In this document: one piece after another, positions 57,468 through 64,000 of the stretch
Layout of the letters: each line of letters opens with the position of its first letter
How positions within the stretch are numbered: position 1 is the stretch's first letter
Assembly (NCBI RefSeq): GCF_001556105.1
Contig: NZ_LSIF01000055.1
Span: 1-64,000, forward strand
DNA length: 64,000 bases
Source of the DNA: Pseudoxanthomonas mexicana
GTDB lineage: Bacteria > Pseudomonadota > Gammaproteobacteria > Xanthomonadales > Xanthomonadaceae
Reading direction: 5' to 3'
Position numbers and translations under genes: made by a program
The notes under the pieces: generated by a model
The model's database searches: none
What the model saw: the letters and a program-made list of their open reading frames with translations, nothing else
Told to the model about the DNA's origin: nothing

Positions 57468-58028
57468 GGAAGGCCTGTACAACGCGCCTTGACGCCGGCA
57501 GTTCTGCATCCACGCGCGGGTTCGAACTCGACCGGCTGATTCTCGACATTTTCTGGCGGGATTCGATGCAGTTCCGCCCTGCGGGCGCGACTACCTGTCG
57601 TCGGCAGAGCTGCCGGTGCGACATCCACGGATTCGACGGCGCGAACAGCGCCGGCACGTGCACCGCACCGAACGCCAGCGCGCCCTGACGTGCCATCCGC
57701 GCGTCGTGCTGCCGACGCATTGGGATAGTTTCTCGGTGCCCGTATGAGGACGAGGCCGCACTGTCGAAGACAACACAGGAGAAGGGCGAACCGTTTGCTG
57801 CGGTGCAGGGCGCGCCCAGGCCCGCCATGTGGATGCGTCGATCGCCGCTGCCGCGTCATCGTCCGGGCAATGAATGGCGGGCTTGAGGCCGGCCTGCCGA
57901 CATCGCGCATCGCGTGCGGGGAGAAGGTGCCCCGGGGACGGATAAGGGGCCGGCGCGGCGTCGCACCATGCGCGCTGCAACCGCTGATCGCGGGGGGTGA
58001 TGCATCACCCCGGGAGCGGCCTTCGGCC
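57468..58028. other. 561-base region without a convincing gene
   Basis: Between fbpC and the convergent AraC-type gene. Several frames are open but none has protein-like composition or a ribosome binding site. The right part (about 57871-57985) is made of dispersed repeat sequence, including GGCGGGCTTGAGGCCGGCC and the element at 57911-57950. Confidence 0.55.
57911..57950. repeat. dispersed GGGGAGAAGGTGCC repeat, copy 1
   Basis: CGCGTGCGGGGAGAAGGTGC followed by an imperfect CCCGGGGACGGATAAGGGG. It matches copies at 60811, 60940 and 61073, and similar sequence (GCACCATGCGCGCTGCA) continues after it, as after the 60940 copy. Confidence 0.65.
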
Positions 58029-58838
58029 TTACCCGGCCCAGGCGGTATGCGTGCGATCGGCGATATCGCCAGCGCCTTCGCGCAACTCCGCCATCAGTGT
58101 GGTCGGCGTACTGCCGGCGATGGCATGGAAGTCGGCGATCAGGTGGGCCTGGTCGTAGTAGCCGGTGTCGGCGGCGATGGCGGACCAGTTGACCGTGCCG
58201 GCGGCTTGCGCGGCGCGTACCGCGTGTTCGAAGCGCTTCAGGCGCGCATACGTCTTGGGGCTGAGGCCGAGCGTGTCGTGCAGTACGCGGCGGAGGTGGC
58301 GTTCGCTGATGCCGAGATCGCGCACGACATGACCGAGGCTGGCGACCTGCAGCCGTTCCAGCGCGGCAGCGAGGAACGCCGGTGTAGCGACGACCGTCGG
58401 CCGCCGTGCCGCACGCGACGACACCGCGGCGTCGAGTAGCGCACCGGCAGCCTGCGTATCGGCCGTGTTGGCGAGGTGTTCGCGCAGGCGCTGCACCTGG
58501 GCCGGGGCCCACAAGGCGTCCAGCGGTACGGGGCCGCCCTGCAACGCCGAGGCCGAGACACCGAGCGCCGCTTCATACGTGCCGGGGCGCAGGCGCGCGA
58601 TCACCGCACGCTGTCCGCCGCGGATGAACTTGCGATGGACCTGTCTGCGCGGCCCCATCGCGTGCACGTCGACGCCGTCCGGCAGGGTCGGCCCGAAGCG
58701 CACGACGAGCTGCGCTTCCACCTGGGGGATGGCCACGCGCTGGCGGTCGCGCGGGTAGTCGCTCGCCGTCCATCCGACGACCGGGCGCAGGTCGGCACCG
58801 GCAGCGGTCACAGGCGAGCGGGCGAGGGCGGACGGCAT
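58029..58838 (-). CDS. AraC-family transcriptional regulator
   Basis: A 269-residue regulator. The C-terminal double helix-turn-helix is seen as LGHVVRDLGISERHLRRVLH, LGLSPKTYARLKRFEHAV and a second helix pair IAADTGYYDQAHLIADFHA. The N-terminal part (about 140 residues) resembles the DUF6597-type sensor domains of GlxA-like regulators. The ATG at 58838 is used; upstream in-frame starts overlap the epimerase promoter. It is divergent from the NAD-dependent epimerase gene across 96 bases and probably controls it. Confidence 0.9.
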   Translation of the reverse strand: MPSALARSPVTAAGADLRPVVGWTASDYPRDRQRVAIPQVEAQLVVRFGPTLPDGVDVHAMGPRRQVHRKFIRGGQRAVIARLRPGTYEAALGVSASALQGGPVPLDALWAPAQVQRLREHLANTADTQAAGALLDAAVSSRAARRPTVVATPAFLAAALERLQVASLGHVVRDLGISERHLRRVLHDTLGLSPKTYARLKRFEHAVRAAQAAGTVNWSAIAADTGYYDQAHLIADFHAIAGSTPTTLMAELREGAGDIADRTHTAWAG

Positions 58839-58921
58839 GGGGGCATTGTGGTCACGGGATGCCGCTGCCGCAACCCATGTGCGATGGCCGGTTTTTCCAA
58901 TGCGTCGGACGATGTGGCGTC

Positions 58922-58927
58922 TATCGT
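58922..58927 (+). promoter_or_regulatory. -10-like TATCGT, near-leaderless epimerase start
   Basis: TATCGT is followed by seven bases and the ATG at 58935. No Shine-Dalgarno is present. Confidence 0.4.
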
Positions 58928-58934
58928 GGCCCCC

Positions 58935-59765
58935 ATGAACATACTCGTAACCGGCGCGACCGGAAAAGTGGGAAGCAGACTCGCGATGCGGCTGGTGCAG
59001 CAGGGACACGCGGTGCGTGCTCTGGTGCGCGATGCCGCGCGTGCAACCGACCTGTCGGACAACGGCATCCAGCTCGCCATCGGTGACCTGATGCAGCCGG
59101 CCTCATTGCCGGCAGCCGTGGAGGGCGTGGACGCGGTGGTGCATTGCGCGGCGTTCTTCCGCGGCGCCACGCCGGAAGAGGCGCATGCGGTGAACAACCT
59201 GGGCACGCAGCATCTGGCGGAGGCAGCGCGCGAGGCCGGCGTGGCGCGCTTCGTGTTCACCAGCACCGGTCTGGTCTATGGGCCGGACGGGGGCGTGCCG
59301 TCGCAGGAAGACGATGCCTGCGCGCCGGTCGATGCCTACCCGCAGAGCAAGCTGGCGGCCGAGCGGATGCTACTGGCGATCGACGGTCTCGACGTGCGCG
59401 TGCTGCGGCTGCCGTTCGTCTACGGCGACGGCGATCCGCATATCCAGGACGTGGTGCCGTTCATGCGCACGTTCCCGCCGGACCAGCGCATGTCGCTTGG
59501 CCATCATGCCGACGTGGCGCAGGCCGTCATCCGCCTGCTCGACAAGGCGTCACCGGCATATCGCATCTACAACGTGGTGGACGATGAAGCGCCGGACCTG
59601 GCGACGCTGTTCGCCGCGGTCGGCCAGCCGCCGCCGGATGGCTCGGACCCGAAGCGTGCGAAGGCGTTCTCCGCCGTGATGGATGGACGGCGCATCCGCG
59701 AAGATCTTGGCTTCCGGCCCGTGTATCCGCGGCTGGCGGATGCGGTGAGGGCGGGGGAGGCGTAA
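58935..59765 (+). CDS. NAD-dependent epimerase/dehydratase (extended SDR)
   Basis: A 276-residue extended short-chain dehydrogenase-like protein. The dinucleotide loop is LVTGATGKVGSRL. The catalytic serine is in FTSTGLVYG and the tyrosine-lysine pair in YPQSK. The DVAQAVIRLLD segment is usual in this family. Substrate is unknown; the short C-terminus suggests a small nucleotide-linked or terpenoid-type substrate. Divergent from the AraC-type regulator. Confidence 0.9.
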   Translation: MNILVTGATGKVGSRLAMRLVQQGHAVRALVRDAARATDLSDNGIQLAIGDLMQPASLPAAVEGVDAVVHCAAFFRGATPEEAHAVNNLGTQHLAEAAREAGVARFVFTSTGLVYGPDGGVPSQEDDACAPVDAYPQSKLAAERMLLAIDGLDVRVLRLPFVYGDGDPHIQDVVPFMRTFPPDQRMSLGHHADVAQAVIRLLDKASPAYRIYNVVDDEAPDLATLFAAVGQPPPDGSDPKRAKAFSAVMDGRRIREDLGFRPVYPRLADAVRAGEA

Positions 59766-59809
59766 GCCTGCTTTGATCGCCGCTACATCGGGTCGTCGCG
59801 GTGCGCGAT

Positions 59810-59827
59810 GGCGGGCTTGAGCCCGCC
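59810..59827. terminator. short palindrome between convergent epimerase and RIO kinase genes
   Basis: GGCGGGCT and AGCCCGCC around two bases, followed by CTACG. The same GGCGGGCTT type recurs near 57876 and 61146. It may end transcription in both directions; there is no T-run. Confidence 0.45.
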
Positions 59828-59838
59828 CTACGTGAGGA

Positions 59839-60693
59839 TCAATCCTCGTCCTGCGCCTCGCGGCCCTGCTGGCGGATCAGGGCCAGCTCACGCGCATCGT
59901 TGATCGCATCACGCACGCCGTCGAGGTCGACGCTGCGTTCGTCCGGGGTGAACCGGCCGGTGAGTGGCGTGTCGGGCAGCAGCGTGCCGGCTTCGAACAG
60001 CACCCACATCTCTTCGCCATACCAGGTGTCGAGCAGTTCCGGCGCCCAGCGGCCGAGCGTGGCAGTGAGGTTGTTGACGTCGCGCAGCAGCATGGTGCGC
60101 GCGGCATTGTTGCCGCCGGCGCTGACCACCTGCGGAAAGTCGATCACCACCGGGCCGTCGGGACCGACCAGCACGTTGTACGCTGACAGGTCGCCGTGGA
60201 TCAGGCCGCAGCACAGCATGCGCACGACCTGGCGCACCAGCACGGCGTGGTACTCGCGGGCCTGTTCCGGCGTGAGTTCGATCTCGCCCAGGCGCGGGGC
60301 GGAGAAGCCTTCGGCATCGGTGACCAGTTCCATCACCAGCACGCCGTGGAAGAAGCCGTAGGGCTCGGGCACGCGCACGCCGGCCTCACGCAGCTGGTAC
60401 AGCGCGTCGACCTCGGCGTTCTTCCATTCGGCTTCCTGCTGCTTGCGGCCGTAGCGGCTGCCGCTGGCGACCGCGCGGGCCTCGCGGCTGCCGCGCGACT
60501 TGCGGCCTTCCTGGTACTGCGCGCGCTTCTGGAAGCTGCGCTGCGCCATGTCCTTGTAGACCTTCGCGCAGCGGACGTCGTCGCCCGCGCGCACCACGTA
60601 GACGGCCGCTTCCTTGCCGCTCTTGAGCGGGCGCAGCACCTCGTCGATGACGCCTTCGTCGATCAGCATCAGCAGGCTGGCAGGGGTCTTCAC
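59839..60693 (-). CDS. RIO1-type serine protein kinase
   Basis: A 284-residue bacterial RIO kinase. The ATP region is PLKSGKEAAVYVVRAG, the basic insertion RAQYQEGRKSRGSREARAVA, the catalytic loop LIHGDLSAYNVLV and the metal-binding VIDFPQ. Similar genes are widespread in gammaproteobacteria with no settled substrate; ribosome or RNA-linked roles are known for archaeal and eukaryotic members. The GTG at 60693 is preferred: AAGG lies five bases upstream, and the protein then begins with KTPASLLMLIDEGVIDEVL as in relatives. An ATG at 60663 is the alternative. Confidence 0.88.
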   Translation of the reverse strand: MKTPASLLMLIDEGVIDEVLRPLKSGKEAAVYVVRAGDDVRCAKVYKDMAQRSFQKRAQYQEGRKSRGSREARAVASGSRYGRKQQEAEWKNAEVDALYQLREAGVRVPEPYGFFHGVLVMELVTDAEGFSAPRLGEIELTPEQAREYHAVLVRQVVRMLCCGLIHGDLSAYNVLVGPDGPVVIDFPQVVSAGGNNAARTMLLRDVNNLTATLGRWAPELLDTWYGEEMWVLFEAGTLLPDTPLTGRFTPDERSVDLDGVRDAINDARELALIRQQGREAQDED

Positions 60694-60810
60694 GGCATCC
60701 TTGCAGGCGCGCGGCGAACGCCGCGACGGGCGGGCAGTGTGCCCGAACACGGCACGGCGTGCAGGCAGCGCGGTCCCGAATGTGAATGTGAAAGCCGCAT
60801 CGCGTGCGCC

Positions 60811-60870
60811 GAGGGGAAAGCGCCCCTCAGCCGCCTTCGGCATCTTCTCCCCGTCGTTCACGGGGAGAAG
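60811..60870. repeat. dispersed repeat, copy 2 (60 bp)
   Basis: Starts GAGGGGAAAGCGCCCCTCAG and ends CACGGGGAGAAG; it contains the hairpin CTTCTCCCCG / CGGGGAGAAG. About 55 of 60 bases match copy 4 at 61073-61132 in the same orientation. Confidence 0.85.
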
Positions 60871-60939
60871 GGAACGGCGGGTGGGTCGCGGCTTTTCCGC
60901 CCCGATGCGGGAGGTGCCGCTTTTCCCTTCGCCCCGCGT

Positions 60940-60974
60940 GCGGGGAGAAGGTGCCCGGAGGGCGGATGAGGAGC
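60940..60974. repeat. dispersed repeat, copy 3 (inverted)
   Basis: GCGGGGAGAAGGTGCCCGGA followed by GGGCGGATGAGGAG: the inverse orientation of copies 2 and 4, and the same orientation as the copy at 57911. Confidence 0.8.
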
Positions 60975-61072
60975 GAGCGCTGTGTTGCACCGTGCGCGGT
61001 GCATCCGTCGGTCGTCGACTGCGGGTGGCGATGCAACCGCGGTGAGTGCGCGGGAGATGTTTCGCGCAGGCG

Positions 61073-61132
61073 GAGGGGAAAGCGCCCCTCATCCGCCTTC
61101 GGCACCTTCTCCCCGTTTTACACGGGGAGAAG
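61073..61132. repeat. dispersed repeat, copy 4 (60 bp)
   Basis: Starts GAGGGGAAAGCGCCCCTCAT and ends CACGGGGAGAAG. It pairs with copy 2; the two flank copy 3. Confidence 0.85.
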
Positions 61133-61162
61133 TGAACGGCGCACGGCGGGCTTAGGCCTGCC

Positions 61163-61426
61163 TTACGAGCCGCCGTCGTCGCGGACCCGCGTCACGCGCT
61201 GGCGGTAGGCGGCGACGTTGTCGCCGTCGATGCGGGTGCGCTGGGTGCCGGTGACGGTGTCGACCTTGCGGTCGTTGCCGGTGACGGGTTTGGCCTCGAT
61301 ATCGGTTTCATTCTCGAAGGCGTGCGACTTGTCGGTGTTGCGGTAGTACCGGTAGATCGCCCAGTACAGCGCCGCGGCCCCGGTGGGACCGAGGGCCAGC
61401 AGCCATAGGCCGTTGTCGTCGCTCAT
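61163..61426 (-). CDS. small single-pass membrane protein of the SPFH operon
   Basis: An 87-residue protein: a membrane segment (LWLLALGPTGAAALYWAIY), a basic YYRNTDKSH boundary and a hydrophilic cytosolic tail with charged repeats (GNDRKVDTVTGTQRTRIDGD). No known family is recognised. It is ten bases downstream of the zinc-ribbon gene on the same strand and is the last gene of a three-gene operon. The layout recalls YdjH in the Bacillus ydjGHI group, but sequence likeness was not tested. Confidence 0.72.
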   Translation of the reverse strand: MSDDNGLWLLALGPTGAAALYWAIYRYYRNTDKSHAFENETDIEAKPVTGNDRKVDTVTGTQRTRIDGDNVAAYRQRVTRVRDDGGS

Positions 61427-61436
61427 GTGTCGTTGC

Positions 61437-62762
61437 TCATGATCCGGCCCAGATGATCCAGAGGGCGATGCCCTCCAGGAAGGTGCCCACGGTCAGCGCA
61501 GTGAGCAGCAGCTTCCACTGCTGCACCGGCACGCTGCCCATCGTCTCGCCCGTGCGGCCGTTGACCGCGATGTAGTGCAGCATGCCGCCGTTGCTGCCGG
61601 GCTGGTGGTACGAGTACAGCCACACCGGCAGGTACATCGACACCCAGCGCGTGCCGTGCACGTCCAGGCGCTCCTGTTCCCAGCGCACGCCGCGGTCGTA
61701 GCGGCCGACCGAGCCGTGCACCTGCGCGCGCGCGATCGACAGCAGCTGGTCTTCCAGTCGTGGCCGCAGCTGTTCGACGTCGGTGTCGCGCTTCTCCGAG
61801 GTGAAGCCGGACAGGTAGGACGCGTTCCACTTCACCGCGTTCTTGGTGTCGAACGGCAGGATGGTGTTGATGATGTTCTGCGTGTTGGCCTGGGTGTCGA
61901 GGTTGCCGCGCTCGCGCGAGGATTCCAGCGGCAGGTCGTCGACGGTGAAGTCCACCGCCCGTTCCACCCGGTAGATGTCGGCGTCGTAGTAGGTCTGCTT
62001 GTTCTTCTCGGTGCCGCGCGTGTACTTGCGCGTCTGGATCTCGCCCTTGCCGGCCACCGCCGCGCTCGCGTTGCCGTCGACGATCATGTACGGCAGGTAC
62101 ACGCCGACGACGTTCTCCGGCGAGAACTGCTCCTTGAACGCCTTCAGCGCGAACAGCTTGCGCTTGTCGACGAACTGGCGGATGCGCGCGACCGCATCGT
62201 CCTTCTTGATGTGGAACGGCAGCACCGCGTCGGGCACGGCGCCGTTGGGGATCTGCTCGTTGACCCCGAACACGTGGCGGCACCAGTGGCATCGCGCCGT
62301 CATGGCGTTCTGCGTGTTCACCGTGACCTCGGCGCCGCAGCCGGTGCACTTGAAGGTCATCAGGACGGCGGTGTCGGCCTGGATGTCGCGCGCGCCCGAG
62401 GCGATGACGGTGCCGCGCAGGTCGGCGATGCCTTCACCGAAGCCGAACGCTTCCTCGACGCGCTCGCCGACCCACTCGTTGCGGCAGTACAGGCAGACCA
62501 GCACGTCGCTGCCCGGCTTCTGGCGTATGTCGGTGGCGCCGCACTTCGGGCAGCGGTTCTGCCCGTCCTTCAGCTCGGCCGAGGCGGTATCGAGGGCGAC
62601 CGGATCGGGCGCCTCGAGTTCCTCGCGGATGGCGTCGGGCAGGGTGGCGGGGTCGACCGGGAAACTCCCGGGCAACGGTGGCACTTCCTGCGGCGAGCCG
62701 GGGCCCAGCGCAGGAGGCACCGGCGGCAGCGGCGGAGGCGCTGGACGGAGCGGAGTGGACAT
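61437..62762 (-). CDS. double zinc-ribbon membrane protein
   Basis: A 441-residue protein. After a Pro-rich start come two zinc ribbons: CPKCG...CLYC near residues 70-95 and CTGCG...CHWC near residues 140-165. The large middle part is mixed alpha/beta with a YLPYMIVDG and a VSMYLPVWLYSYHQP segment, and two hydrophobic C-terminal segments follow (LLLTALTVGTFLEGIALWII). The pairing with an SPFH-SHOCT gene upstream resembles Bacillus YdjG-YdjI, which work with PspA in membrane stress. Thirteen bases separate it from the SPFH gene. Function is inferred from this arrangement only. Confidence 0.78.
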   Translation of the reverse strand: MSTPLRPAPPPLPPVPPALGPGSPQEVPPLPGSFPVDPATLPDAIREELEAPDPVALDTASAELKDGQNRCPKCGATDIRQKPGSDVLVCLYCRNEWVGERVEEAFGFGEGIADLRGTVIASGARDIQADTAVLMTFKCTGCGAEVTVNTQNAMTARCHWCRHVFGVNEQIPNGAVPDAVLPFHIKKDDAVARIRQFVDKRKLFALKAFKEQFSPENVVGVYLPYMIVDGNASAAVAGKGEIQTRKYTRGTEKNKQTYYDADIYRVERAVDFTVDDLPLESSRERGNLDTQANTQNIINTILPFDTKNAVKWNASYLSGFTSEKRDTDVEQLRPRLEDQLLSIARAQVHGSVGRYDRGVRWEQERLDVHGTRWVSMYLPVWLYSYHQPGSNGGMLHYIAVNGRTGETMGSVPVQQWKLLLTALTVGTFLEGIALWIIWAGS

Positions 62763-62775
62763 GCGTGGCGTCCGC

Positions 62776-63924
62776 TTACAGGCCCAGGGCCTTCGCCTTC
62801 AGCGCGTCGTAGTCGGATTGCGTGATCAGGCCGAGCTCGAGCATCTCCTTGGCCTTCTTCAGCTTCGCGACCGGATCCTCCGCGGCCGGCGCTGCGGGGG
62901 CGGCCGGCTGCTGCAGGGTGCCGACGCCCATCATGCCGGTGGCCATGCCCACGCCCATCAGGCCGGCCGCGCCGCCGGTCTCGCCGGCGGACTGGATGCC
63001 CTGGGCGACGCTGGCCTGCAGGTTGGAATTGCCGCGTGCGCCGGACAGCGCGTCGGCGCGCTGCACGGTCTTCAGCAGTTCACGCGTGTTGGCGTCGTAC
63101 TCGATGGAGACGATGGCGGTCTTGACGATGGCCAGGCCGCGATCCGAACTCCACTGGTAACCCTGTTCCACTGCCGCCGACAGGCTCTGCGCGAAGCCCA
63201 GCGAATCCTGCTGCAGCTTGGTGATGCGGTTGCCCTTGGACGGATCGTTCGTGTACAGGCTGAACGCCGGGGCGAGCGAGCCCACCACTTCGTTGAACAG
63301 CTGGGTGGCGGCGGCGTTGTCCAGGTCGGTGAAGTCGAACACCTGGCCGGCGGCGAGGTACTTGGCCGGCACGAAGTTCTTCACGAACAGGATGGGGTCG
63401 ACGATCTTCAGCGTGTACGAGCCGCGCGTGACCGCGCCGACCTGGGTGTTGAGGAAGCCGTCGTCCCAGTAGATCTCGGATTGCGTGCCGAAGCGGTTGT
63501 CCGGCAGTTCCTTCAGTGAGACGAAGAACGCCGCCTGCTGCGAACCCGGCTGGCCGCCGAACTTGAAGCGCTCCCAGCTCTGGGTGATGAAGGTCGAGAC
63601 GATGCCGTCGCCGGCGAAGATCGACTTCGAGTTGATGTCATCCGAACGCCATTCGTAACCACCCGGCTCGGCGACGAACGCGGTGATCGCGCCGTCCTGC
63701 ATCAGCAGCAGGCCATAGCCTTCGGGCACGACGATCTTCGAGCCGTTGGTGATGATGTTGGTCGAGCCGCTGGTGTTGGACCCACGCCCGGCATTGGTGC
63801 CCTGGGGCACCGCGGCGAACAGCGCCGCCGTCGACGGCAGGCCTGCCGGCACCGTGTAGAAATCCTTCCACTGGTCGCCCAGCACGCCACCGACCGCACC
63901 CACCACCGCCTGTACAAGACCCAT
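62776..63924 (-). CDS. SPFH-domain protein with C-terminal SHOCT motif (YdjI-like)
   Basis: A 382-residue soluble protein. The middle is an SPFH/prohibitin-like domain (virion-core type) with IIVxxGYGLLLMQDG-like start, YTLKIVDPILFVKNF and a helical region (DSLGFAQSLSAAVEQGYQWS). A Gly/Ala-rich hinge with GLMGVGMATGMMGVG follows. The end is a short SHOCT motif, DPVAKLKKAKEMLELGLITQ then SDYDALKAKALGL. Such SPFH-SHOCT proteins act with PspA-like or zinc-ribbon partners at stressed membranes. The ATG at 63924 has GGAG. It is the first gene of the operon, with a TATACT about 53 bases upstream. Confidence 0.85.
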   Translation of the reverse strand: MGLVQAVVGAVGGVLGDQWKDFYTVPAGLPSTAALFAAVPQGTNAGRGSNTSGSTNIITNGSKIVVPEGYGLLLMQDGAITAFVAEPGGYEWRSDDINSKSIFAGDGIVSTFITQSWERFKFGGQPGSQQAAFFVSLKELPDNRFGTQSEIYWDDGFLNTQVGAVTRGSYTLKIVDPILFVKNFVPAKYLAAGQVFDFTDLDNAAATQLFNEVVGSLAPAFSLYTNDPSKGNRITKLQQDSLGFAQSLSAAVEQGYQWSSDRGLAIVKTAIVSIEYDANTRELLKTVQRADALSGARGNSNLQASVAQGIQSAGETGGAAGLMGVGMATGMMGVGTLQQPAAPAAPAAEDPVAKLKKAKEMLELGLITQSDYDALKAKALGL

Positions 63925-63976
63925 GACATCGCTCCGTGATTCGTCGGCGGATAAGGGCATCCGCCATGCCGCTCCG

Positions 63977-63982
63977 AGTATA
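63977..63982 (-). promoter_or_regulatory. -10 TATACT of the SPFH operon
   Basis: Minus-strand TATACT, one base from the consensus, gives a leader of about 45 bases before the SPFH ATG. The -35 would fall near the right edge of the window and is not clear. Confidence 0.5.
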
Positions 63983-64000
63983 CAGAGCGATACGCGGTGT

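Larger units (their letters stand above)
60694..61162. other. 469-base repeat-rich intergenic region
   Basis: Between the RIO kinase start and the small membrane protein stop, both on the minus strand. It holds three copies of the GGGGAGAAG repeat (60811-60870, 60940-60974, 61073-61132) and a GGCGGGCTTAGGCCTGCC palindrome near 61146. No gene is supported. Confidence 0.7.

Noticed and set aside
57445..57828. 127-codon minus-strand frame in the gap after fbpC
   Set aside because: Overlaps the end of fbpC, has no ribosome binding site, and its composition is not convincing; left as non-coding.
60694..61162. Repeat cluster as a CRISPR array
   Set aside because: Repeats are long, in mixed orientation, with uneven spacing and no cas genes; they are intergenic palindromic repeats.

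Overview
The window reads as a chromosomal segment of a high-GC gammaproteobacterium of the family Xanthomonadaceae (Xanthomonas, Pseudoxanthomonas, Stenotrophomonas or Lysobacter relatives). The signs are a RegB/RegA pair next to ispG, a fused aspartokinase-homoserine dehydrogenase behind a threonine leader peptide, TonB-dependent receptors tied to sugar and iron use, an XgtA-like alpha-glucosidase, intergenic palindromes of the TGTGGGAGCGAC type, and several starts that look leaderless (TANNNT, then 6-7 bases, then the start codon). I see no prophage, insertion sequence or CRISPR array.

1-10 kb: an ECF sigma factor with its membrane anti-sigma partner (cut by the left edge), a GAF-GAF-GGDEF-EAL c-di-GMP enzyme, a small exported protein, a YfbK-type VWA lipoprotein, an RraB-like protein and xseA. 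8.8-12.9 kb: a probable metal (copper) locus made of a BNR-type lipoprotein with Cys and His motifs, a DUF2946 upstream ORF with CxxC, and a TonB receptor. 13.2-17.0 kb: regBA divergent from ispG and a PAP2 phosphatase, closed by a REP-like palindrome.

17.1-29.6 kb: a pectinacetylesterase-family secreted enzyme with a membrane-anchored helical partner, a DedA-rhodanese fusion, an FHA-GGDEF cyclase divergent from a Ser/Thr kinase with TPR-like repeats, then pyrD-murB-DMT transporter, a DUF4190 protein, an antiquitin-type aldehyde dehydrogenase and tRNA-Arg(CCU). 29.7-36.8 kb: a GNAT enzyme, the threonine operon (leader peptide, thrA, thrB, thrC), an MBL-fold hydrolase and an OsmC protein.

36.8-51.8 kb: a LacI regulator; a Fur-type palindrome in front of a siderophore receptor-MFS-DUF3325-DUF3649-PepSY iron operon; and a maltodextrin unit (GH13 amylase and sugar MFS on the minus strand, alpha-glucosidase and MalA-like receptor on the plus strand). 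The last unit carries the same 18-bp operator-like sequence in two intergenic regions. 51.9-64 kb: a TerC-CBS-CorC protein, an Fe(III) ABC importer, a divergent AraC regulator and NAD-dependent epimerase, a RIO1-type kinase, a block of dispersed repeats, and a three-gene SPFH / zinc-ribbon / small membrane protein operon.

Best leads for follow-up: the DUF2946 upstream-ORF copper locus, a TonB-box-like LDxIxVTGSRxR motif shared by the anti-sigma factor and the VWA lipoprotein, the esterase with its possible dedicated foldase, the FHA-cyclase/kinase pair, and the SPFH operon.
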